Assembly (NCBI GenBank): GCA_009774245.1
Contig: VSNM01000155.1
Span: 1-6,090, forward strand
From: Lachnospiraceae bacterium
GTDB taxonomy: Bacteria; Bacillota; Clostridia; Lachnospirales; Lachnospiraceae
Length of the DNA: 6,090 nt
Direction of reading: 5' to 3'
Position numbers and translations under genes: made by a program. Numbering within the stretch: position 1 is the stretch's first letter; every line of letters starts with the position of its first letter. This document shows, in pieces, positions 1 to 5,508 of the stretch. Under the pieces are notes generated by a model. The model did not search any database. It saw nothing but the letters and a program-made list of their open reading frames with translations, and was not told the DNA's origin.

Positions 1-15
1 ACAATCTATTGTGGA

Positions 16-2388
16 TTACTTTCCGGCTAAAATAATCTGCCTATCGGATGCTTTTTTAATCTGAAGAACAACAATATCCTCAGCGGTATAGTTTAAACTT
101 AAATCTACTTTTTTCTGCCACATATACGCATTGAACTCATCTTTCTTACTCTTTACTACTCTATCTATCCAATGTTTGGTTTCATGTGCCAAAGTACCCG
201 CTGCTGATTTAGAATTTTGAGCAACCCATTTCCCTGATGGCAACTTTACTTTTTTGTATAAATAAATCCTTCTTGTTGGAAAAAAGTATGAACCTGCTCT
301 ACCATCACTAAAATATTCTGATACCATAACTTGTATTTTTTTCCTTTTTAGCAATTTTGCAACAGTATCTCCTTCTATACTATTGCTCGCTCTTAAAGCA
401 TGCATAATTTCACTATAATTTAGTTCTCCCGAACTATATGGTATCTCTTCTAATGGTATTCCAGCATTACTTATATATCTATTTCTTGTGTATATACCAT
501 CTTTCAGCGCCTCAACTGCCTTACCAGCCCCATAGAAGGTCACACTTGCCAGTCCGCCCATCACTGCGCCGGATACGACATCCCTGACGAAGCTTCCGAG
601 ACTGAACCTATCATTGCGGTGTGTGGTGTTTCCATTGCCGTTAGCGCCACTGCTTCCCCGCTTCGGATTGCGCATTCCCTTTAGCGGTTTTGGTCTGATG
701 CAGTCTGACTGCGGGCATCTGCTTCCTGTCGGTCTCGGGTTTCTGCTGTTCCATGGAGTCTGATTTTTCTTATTCCATGGATTCCGTGTTCCCGGATTCC
801 TCCTGCCGCCCGAACCATACGCATTCCGTAGCTTATTGTCAAGCACGTCGGCAATATTATAGGCTCCGCCCTTGAGTGCGCCTTCGAGCGCGCCCCTCAT
901 AAAGGCGTCCTTCGCGTTCCGCAGCGGGCTTGTTCCGTACAGTCTGCCGCCTGCTGCATTGAATGCACCGTCGACTGCCGCGCGTACAGGCGATAAGCGT
1001 CCGCCTGCTATCTTCTGCTCCGCAAGGCTTCCTGCCATTCCTGCCGCAAAGTCCACGCCGAACGCCAGCGGGATTCCTGCCCCGGAGCCAATGAGCGCGC
1101 CCCTTGCCGCTCCCACGATTGCGCCGTTTGCCGCCGCTCCCCATGCTTTCCTCGCACTGAAGCCGTTTCCTGCTGCTATCTGTGACAGCGCCGAGCCTGC
1201 GAATCCGAACGCGCCTCCGATGATTCCGCCCGCGATGCCGCCAAGGAGGATATTTGCCACCTCGCCTGTCGGGTCGGTCTGGTTTACGGGGTCGTTGTCG
1301 CAGTATGCATATCCGTTCAGCCCTCTCTTCACCGGGTCAGCGCCGAGCATCCTTCCCTGTGACGGGTCGTACATCCTCGCATGGGCAAAATGCTTACCCA
1401 GTACGTCGTCATAATCATACGTCGTAAAGCGGAGTCCTGATGCTATACTGATATCATCGCATATCGTTTCAGGCATTCCCCATATGTCATGGGATGCATG
1501 GTGCCTTACCACGCCCTGCGCGTCCACCGCAAACAGCGTGCTTCCGTACAGGTCATGCTGGAAATAGGTGTCTGCCGCCCCTGTTCCTGCCTCCGGCATA
1601 AACCGCTGGCTGACACGTCCGTATCCCTGTCCGTATACCGCGTTGACGGTTCCGGCGCCTGCAGTCTGCGTCACAAGGTCATTGTATATTCCGCCGGGGT
1701 AATCAGGTATGTATGATGAAACTGCCGCTCCTGATGTCTTCCTCACCCTCGCAAGGAGTCCGTTATAAGTATACTCCGATTTTGTACCACTTACAAGGTT
1801 TTTACCCGAAATCATGCGGTTTGTGGCATTATAGGCATAGCTCTTTAATACCTGTTCCCCAAGCCGTTCCTCCGTCAGGTTTCCACGCCGGTCATAGAGG
1901 TAACTGTATGTTTCCTCCCCCTGTGTCATGGCTGTGAGCTGGTTCATGGCATTGTACTGGTATGCTGCAGCCGTCTTTCCGTCCGTCTGTTTTTCCGTCC
2001 TGTTTCCAAGCGTATCATAGCGGTAGCTTTCCGTATTTTCACCGTCGCCGTATGATGCCAGCTGTCCGAGCGCGTCATAGGCATAGCCCCTGCTGAATGT
2101 ATATTCCGGTATGGCTGACGTGCCCGTATGCGTTTTGATGCGTCCGAGTGCGTCATACGTAATCTGCTCGCTGGCGCGCGTGTCCACGCCGAAAAGGCGT
2201 TCCACCGTTACCGGCCTGTTGTTTTTGTCATAGGTGTACGATACGGTATTTCCCGGCTGTACTGCCTTTGCCAGGTTTCCTGCGCCGTCATAGGTGTAGG
2301 ATATTGACTGCATTGCCGCGTCGGTTATCTTTTTCAGCCTGTCATTCTTGTCAAATGCAAATACTGCCCTGCTGTCGAGCACATCCAT
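16..2388 (-). CDS. Rhs/YD-repeat protein fragment A with C-terminal HExxH metallopeptidase toxin tip (5'-truncated)
   Basis: The protein reads as the C-terminal part of an Rhs polymorphic toxin, 790 residues from the ATG at 2388. Residues about 20-215 hold roughly eight YD repeats (forms such as SYTYDGAGNL, TYDALGRI, YRYDTLGN). The hallmark core follows, with YDPSQGRMLGADP near 340-352 and PVNQTDPTGE ending near 376. Residues 377-628 are a Gly/Ala-rich hydrophobic stretch and then an Arg/Asn/Pro/Gly-rich linker, nearly identical to the same region in the 3417-4739 gene. The tip, 629-790, is unique in the window and AT-rich. It contains LAHETKHWID (zinc ligands His735 and His739, catalytic Glu736) and a downstream DEFNAY whose Glu751 could be the third ligand, suggesting a zinc metallopeptidase toxin. 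The reading frame stays open with YD-repeat-like sequence to 2481, then meets a stop, so the usual long N-terminus is missing. There is no good ribosome site at 2388. It may be a silent donor cassette rather than an expressed gene. Rhs identity is very sure; peptidase activity is inferred. Confidence 0.9.
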   Translation of the reverse strand: MDVLDSRAVFAFDKNDRLKKITDAAMQSISYTYDGAGNLAKAVQPGNTVSYTYDKNNRPVTVERLFGVDTRASEQITYDALGRIKTHTGTSAIPEYTFSRGYAYDALGQLASYGDGENTESYRYDTLGNRTEKQTDGKTAAAYQYNAMNQLTAMTQGEETYSYLYDRRGNLTEERLGEQVLKSYAYNATNRMISGKNLVSGTKSEYTYNGLLARVRKTSGAAVSSYIPDYPGGIYNDLVTQTAGAGTVNAVYGQGYGRVSQRFMPEAGTGAADTYFQHDLYGSTLFAVDAQGVVRHHASHDIWGMPETICDDISIASGLRFTTYDYDDVLGKHFAHARMYDPSQGRMLGADPVKRGLNGYAYCDNDPVNQTDPTGEVANILLGGIAGGIIGGAFGFAGSALSQIAAGNGFSARKAWGAAANGAIVGAARGALIGSGAGIPLAFGVDFAAGMAGSLAEQKIAGGRLSPVRAAVDGAFNAAGGRLYGTSPLRNAKDAFMRGALEGALKGGAYNIADVLDNKLRNAYGSGGRRNPGTRNPWNKKNQTPWNSRNPRPTGSRCPQSDCIRPKPLKGMRNPKRGSSGANGNGNTTHRNDRFSLGSFVRDVVSGAVMGGLASVTFYGAGKAVEALKDGIYTRNRYISNAGIPLEEIPYSSGELNYSEIMHALRASNSIEGDTVAKLLKRKKIQVMVSEYFSDGRAGSYFFPTRRIYLYKKVKLPSGKWVAQNSKSAAGTLAHETKHWIDRVVKSKKDEFNAYMWQKKVDLSLNYTAEDIVVLQIKKASDRQIILAGK
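506..1360 (-). repeat. Shared Rhs core-end/pre-toxin block, copy A
   Basis: This 855-base block matches 3895-4749 at a constant offset of 3389 with no gaps and about nine mismatches counted by eye, seven of them clustered near the toxin-proximal end (between about 530 and 615). It encodes the QGRMLGADP to DPTGE end of the Rhs core, the Gly/Ala-rich pre-toxin region and the linker up to AGKAVEAL. Identity stops abruptly at both ends: toxin tips begin below 506, and above 1360 the two copies diverge inside the core. It is long and similar enough to act as a substrate for homologous recombination. Confidence 0.95.
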
Positions 2389-2481
2389 GACTTCCGTAAG
2401 CTTGCCATCATATGCATATGCGGTGCTGTTGCCAAACGCGTCCGTGACCGTGGTAATTCTGCCGTCCGCCGTGTTGGTGCA
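2389..2481 (-). other. Untranslated upstream remnant of Rhs fragment A
   Basis: The frame of Rhs fragment A continues upstream of its first ATG for 31 codons and still looks like a YD repeat (NTADGRITTVTDAFGNSTAY, then AYDGKL). It is closed by a TAA at 2482-2484. No ATG, GTG or TTG codon lies in these 31 codons. The Rhs sequence therefore breaks off abruptly near 2480, next to unrelated AT-rich DNA. This marks the left breakpoint of a decapitated Rhs copy. Confidence 0.75.
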
Positions 2482-2529
2482 TTACTGTTTTTTCTATTCA
2501 GATGCTTTGCTATATGGCTACCAAATATA

Positions 2530-2575
2530 AAATGAGCTTCGGTACTATTATACAAATAGTACCGAAGCTACATTT
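2530..2575 (-). terminator. Rho-independent terminator after partner gene B
   Basis: A 14-base perfect inverted repeat (arms 2535-2548 and 2556-2569, sequence AGCTTCGGTACTAT) encloses a short AT-rich loop. The stem can be extended by five more pairs (2530-2534 with 2571-2575) past a single bulged A at 2570. Read on the minus strand it is followed by the T-rich run ATTTTATATTT. It starts about ten bases after the stop codon of the gene ending at 2585, so it most likely ends the transcript of cassettes C and B and insulates Rhs fragment A. Confidence 0.8.
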
Positions 2576-2584
2576 ACTTTTGGC

Positions 2585-3367
2585 TTATTCAATTTTATGT
2601 GGAAAAGGCGGCTCTATGTCATATGTTAAACCAGCAGTTCGAAGAAATGGAACAATCTCTATAACTCCTTCAGAGTTTGAATGGACAATCATTTGATCCC
2701 CTTGAATCTTCTTTTCCTGAACACTTTTTAAGCGATTCATGATTCCTCTCTTGACGCTGTTATCTTCTATGCTTTTTAATTTCTTGTATGAAAATACCAG
2801 TTCATAAGTAGTAGTATCACGTATTACAGTCGGTCCCAATGTCCACTTATTACAATGTTCACAAAAGAATCCATCTAAAAACCACCCCTTTATATCATTA
2901 TATGGTTCTGTGCGTCCTATAACATCTGCACCACACTTAGGGCATATAAGTAAATTAGGTTCATATATTTCATATGGGAATTCAGGTATTATTTCAAACT
3001 CAATCCATGGTTCATATCCTAAAAAAACTTTTATAAACAAATATACACGAAATGCGTCTCCTTCATAAATAATATTTCCCTGTTTTCCAACACTGATCGA
3101 TCTCATAATATCATCAGCATCAAGATGGACATTTCTTAACCCTTTTCTCATACTTGTAATTCTCATGTCATCCAATTTCATTCCACGCTTAAAAATTATC
3201 TGGTATGTAGTATCATCTATTTTCTTCCCACGAAATGCCAAACCGAAGTGCGTCCCACATTTGGAACATTTATCTTTCCTATAGGATACATATTCTTCTT
3301 CACTTTTCACTTCAATCAACTTATCCCAGCATACAGGACATACTACATAAGCGTATTCCATTTTCAT
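2585..3367 (-). CDS. Putative immunity protein B, four-CxxC zinc-ribbon-like
   Basis: I do not recognise a named family. From the chosen start the product is 260 residues with no signal peptide or membrane segment, so it is probably cytoplasmic. It has four CxxC pairs: CPVC and CSKC (Cys10, 13, 34, 37) and CPKC and CEHC (Cys142, 145, 169, 172), which look like two zinc-ribbon-type sites. The middle contains NIIYEGD and PEFPYE. The protein is clearly paralogous to the gene at 4815-5351, sharing DDTxYxIxF, YEGD, PEFxY and CxHCNKWT, but has about 76 extra residues at the C-terminus. It follows the toxin-bearing gene with a short gap, the standard place for an immunity gene. The frame opens at 3394, but that ATG has no ribosome site; GGAAAGG lies before the ATGs at 3367 and 3361, and the paralogue starts at the equivalent of 3361 (MEYAYVVCP against MYAYVMCP). 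The gene role is an inference from position and from the paired duplication. Confidence 0.8.
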   Translation of the reverse strand: MKMEYAYVVCPVCWDKLIEVKSEEEYVSYRKDKCSKCGTHFGLAFRGKKIDDTTYQIIFKRGMKLDDMRITSMRKGLRNVHLDADDIMRSISVGKQGNIIYEGDAFRVYLFIKVFLGYEPWIEFEIIPEFPYEIYEPNLLICPKCGADVIGRTEPYNDIKGWFLDGFFCEHCNKWTLGPTVIRDTTTYELVFSYKKLKSIEDNSVKRGIMNRLKSVQEKKIQGDQMIVHSNSEGVIEIVPFLRTAGLTYDIEPPFPHKIE

Positions 3368-3416
3368 ACCTACCTTTCCAGCTTCTTTCTTCATAAGAAT
3401 CAGTTTATCACATCAA

Positions 3417-4739
3417 TCATCGGCTTTTATGCCGAAATATTTTCACATTTGGAGAAAACTCATTCCATTTACCTGGATCCCATGCATATAATCCAGTTTT
3501 CATATTTTTATATTTATAGCCCACATAAAATTTATCCCCTAATATATAAACTTTTTTATCAGGAGCTTTTACCATAACACCTAAAATATCAGCTAGCTGT
3601 TGTGCAAAACCATCGGCTTCTTTTCCTGTTTCACAGCAGTATAACTTAATTATCTGTCTTCCCCCTATAAATTCCTCTGATTTTCTAATTCTTGTAGAAA
3701 TTTCCCATGCCTTCTCCATCTTTCCATTTACTATAATTCCATAAGGTTCTCCATGACTGATAACAACAAACTCATCTTTTGTAGTTGGTGGTGCAATTTT
3801 CTTTGCATTTCTAATCGCATCATCATCTCCAAAAAACAAGGACAATGATCCCTCTAGGATGGGTTTACGTTTTTTACTCTGTACACTATTTCGTAGCGCC
3901 TCAACTGCCTTACCAGCCCCATAAAACGTCACGCTTGCCAGTCCGCCCATCACTGCGCCGGATACGACATCCCTGACGAAGCTTCCGAGACTAAATCTGC
4001 CATTGCGGTGTGTGGTGTTTCCATTGCCGTTAGCGCCACTGCTTCCCCGCTTCGGATTGCGCATTCCCTTTAGCGGTTTTGGTCTGATGCAGTCTGACTG
4101 CGGGCATCTGCTTCCTGTCGGTCTCGGGTTTCTGCTGTTCCATGGAGTCTGATTTTTCTTATTCCATGGATTCCGTGTTCCCGGATTCCTCCTGCCGCCC
4201 GAACCATACGCATTCCGTAGCTTATTGTCAAGCACGTCGGCAATATTATAGGCTCCGCCCTTGAGTGCGCCTTCGAGCGCGCCCCTCATAAAGGCGTCCT
4301 TCGCGTTCCGCAGCGGGCTTGTTCCGTACAGTCTGCCGCCTGCTGCATTGAATGCACCGTCGACTGCCGCGCGTACAGGCGATAAGCGTCCGCCTGCTAT
4401 CTTCTGCTCCGCAAGGCTTCCTGCCATTCCTGCCGCAAAGTCCACGCCGAACGCCAGCGGGATTCCTGCCCCGGAGCCAATGAGCGCGCCCCTTGCCGCT
4501 CCCACGATTGCGCCGTTTGCCGCCGCTCCCCATGCTTTCCTCGCACTGAAGCCGTTTCCTGCTGCTATCTGTGACAGCGCCGAGCCTGCGAATCCGAACG
4601 CGCCTCCGATGATTCCGCCCGCGATGCCGCCAAGGAGGATATTTGCCACCTCGCCTGTCGGGTCGGTCTGGTTTACGGGGTCGTTGTCGCAGTATGCATA
4701 TCCGTTCAGCCCCCTCTTCACCGGGTCAGCGCCAAGCAT
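3417..4739 (-). CDS. Orphan Rhs C-terminal cassette B with His/Cys (caspase-like) toxin tip
   Basis: The 440-residue product starts at MLGADP inside the Rhs core and lacks all YD repeats and any export or anchoring region. Residues 1-30 are the core end (DPTG at 26-29). Residues 31 to about 120 are Gly/Ala-rich and hydrophobic, followed by an Arg/Asn/Pro/Gly linker that ends at VEAL (282). The tip, 283-440, has strand-like FVVISHG (His329) and, 40 residues on, IIKLYCCETG (Cys369), then GFAQQLADILG and a KAPDK motif. A hydrophobic strand ending in HG and a second ending in Cys resemble the His-Cys dyad layout of clan CD peptidases (caspase, CHAT, C80), so a cysteine-peptidase-like toxin is proposed. 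The frame is open up to 4790, and the codons above the ATG still read LRFTTYNYAPLQGR, so 4739 is a nominal start. AGGGAAGG directly precedes it. It is either a silent donor cassette or is translated internally. Confidence 0.88.
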   Translation of the reverse strand: MLGADPVKRGLNGYAYCDNDPVNQTDPTGEVANILLGGIAGGIIGGAFGFAGSALSQIAAGNGFSARKAWGAAANGAIVGAARGALIGSGAGIPLAFGVDFAAGMAGSLAEQKIAGGRLSPVRAAVDGAFNAAGGRLYGTSPLRNAKDAFMRGALEGALKGGAYNIADVLDNKLRNAYGSGGRRNPGTRNPWNKKNQTPWNSRNPRPTGSRCPQSDCIRPKPLKGMRNPKRGSSGANGNGNTTHRNGRFSLGSFVRDVVSGAVMGGLASVTFYGAGKAVEALRNSVQSKKRKPILEGSLSLFFGDDDAIRNAKKIAPPTTKDEFVVISHGEPYGIIVNGKMEKAWEISTRIRKSEEFIGGRQIIKLYCCETGKEADGFAQQLADILGVMVKAPDKKVYILGDKFYVGYKYKNMKTGLYAWDPGKWNEFSPNVKIFRHKSR

Positions 4740-4749
4740 CCTTCCCTGT
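3895..4749 (-). repeat. Shared Rhs core-end/pre-toxin block, copy B
   Basis: This is the second copy of the 855-base block seen at 506-1360. The protein change I can see between them is Asp to Gly in TTHRN(D/G)RFSLG. The lower edge falls on the codon for the last residue of VEAL, exactly where the toxin tip begins. The upper edge falls in QGRM of the core; beyond it copy B keeps only diverged core sequence (LRFTTYNY) and is 14 codons shorter than copy A. Confidence 0.95.
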
Positions 4750-4779
4750 AAAGGAGCATAATTATATGTGGTAAAACGC

Positions 4780-4798
4780 AGTGTTAAATATTAACACT
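4780..4798 (-). other. Small inverted repeat at the junction of partner gene C and Rhs cassette B
   Basis: An eight-base perfect inverted repeat (AGTGTTAA and its complement, three-base loop) lies 17 bases past the stop codon of the gene ending at 4815. On the minus strand it is followed by TGCGTTTTACC. The stem is AT-rich and the T run short, so it would be a weak terminator at best. It overlaps the first Rhs-derived codons of cassette B and marks the junction between the two units. Confidence 0.4.
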
Positions 4799-4814
4799 TA
4801 GTTTTTGCATTCCT

Positions 4815-5351
4815 TTATGTTTCATTGACCAAAAAACATACTGTCCATTTATTACAATGTTTACAAAATCGCCCTTTATTAAAGCATCCCTTCATATCAT
4901 CTGTTTTTTCCTCTTTTTCAACTGTTTCACTTCCACAATCAGGACACAAAGCAATATGAGGTGCCATGGAACGCTTATACGAAAATTCAGGAGTAACAAT
5001 GTAGCAAAGCTCGTGAATCCCCAGTATATCCATAAGCAGATATGTATGAAGTGTATCCCCTTCATAAACAACATTCCCCTCTTCCCAATTTTTAATCTTC
5101 TGCATCATGTCATCAACATCAAAATGATACTCTTCCAGCTTCTCTTCCAAATATTTTATGACTTTATTATCCAAAAACGGGCTACCATCAAAAGTAATTT
5201 TATAGACAGTATCATCTATTGACTTCTCTCCCAAGAGTGCCAATACATACCTGTTTCCACATTTAGGGCAATGTCTTTCATCAAAAAAATTATACTTATC
5301 CGTTTCCAAAAATTGATCCTTACACTTAGGACACATAACATATGCATACAT
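4815..5351 (-). CDS. Putative immunity protein C, four-CxxC zinc-ribbon-like (shorter paralogue)
   Basis: This 178-residue protein belongs to no family I can name. It carries four CxxC pairs, CPKC and CPKC (Cys7, 10, 28, 31) and CPDC and CKHC (Cys136, 139, 163, 166), probably two structural zinc sites around a central segment with VVYEGD and PEFSYK. No signal peptide or membrane segment is seen. The start is well supported: AGGGGG lies eight bases before the ATG. It is the same family as the gene at 2585-3367, and both directly follow toxin tips of one family, which is the main argument for an immunity role. Compared with that paralogue it stops eight residues after CNKWT, losing about 76 C-terminal residues. 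The loss lies close to the point where Rhs-derived sequence of cassette B begins (about 4782), so the end may have been cut off by that insertion. Whether the short form is functional is unknown. Confidence 0.8.
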   Translation of the reverse strand: MYAYVMCPKCKDQFLETDKYNFFDERHCPKCGNRYVLALLGEKSIDDTVYKITFDGSPFLDNKVIKYLEEKLEEYHFDVDDMMQKIKNWEEGNVVYEGDTLHTYLLMDILGIHELCYIVTPEFSYKRSMAPHIALCPDCGSETVEKEEKTDDMKGCFNKGRFCKHCNKWTVCFLVNET

Positions 5352-5415
5352 CCTTATTACCCCCTATTACATTTCATTTTTCAACAACAGTCACACTTTT
5401 TATTACATAAAACAT

Positions 5416-5460
5416 TATATACGAACCAAAATACAAAAGATGTATTTTGATTCGTATATA
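5416..5460 (-). promoter_or_regulatory. Long hairpin between toxin tip C and partner gene C
   Basis: Arms 5416-5435 and 5441-5460 are inverted copies of 20 bases with one difference, which becomes a G-U pair in the minus-strand transcript, around a five-base loop. The hairpin lies 48 bases after the toxin stop and 64 bases before the partner gene start. On the minus strand it is followed by ATAATGTTTTATG, a broken T run. It could be an attenuator or terminator that sets the toxin to immunity ratio, or an mRNA-stabilising or processing stem. The structure is visible; the role is inferred. Confidence 0.6.
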
Positions 5461-5508
5461 CGTTCACATCGACGTTCTTTCTTCTGCCAACAGTCTTTAT
5501 GTTAATCC

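Noticed and set aside
857..1144. Second minus-strand frame, repeated at 4246-4533, rich in Arg and Gly
   Set aside because: An out-of-phase reading of the same Rhs block with low-complexity composition and no ribosome site.
872..1414. Long plus-strand open frame, repeated at 4261-4761, with Ala/Pro-rich translation
   Set aside because: It is antisense to the GC-rich shared pre-toxin block and recurs only because that block is duplicated; the minus-strand frame has clear Rhs core motifs.
2535..2569. Inverted repeat as a mobile-element end or operator
   Set aside because: Its place just after a stop codon and the T-rich run on the minus strand fit a terminator better, and no element borders are seen.
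3248..3577. Plus-strand open frame across the toxin B and partner B junction
   Set aside because: It overlaps two well-supported minus-strand genes and its Phe/Tyr/Ile-rich translation is typical of antisense AT-rich DNA.
506..4749. Transposon or insertion sequence as the cause of the long direct repeat
   Set aside because: No transposase frame, no terminal inverted repeats and no target-site duplication at the block edges; the block is Rhs coding sequence in frame in both copies.
5352..5415. Possible promoter for partner gene C on the minus strand (TGTAAT as a -10)
   Set aside because: No convincing -35 at a suitable distance; the region is AT-rich, so such hexamers arise by chance.
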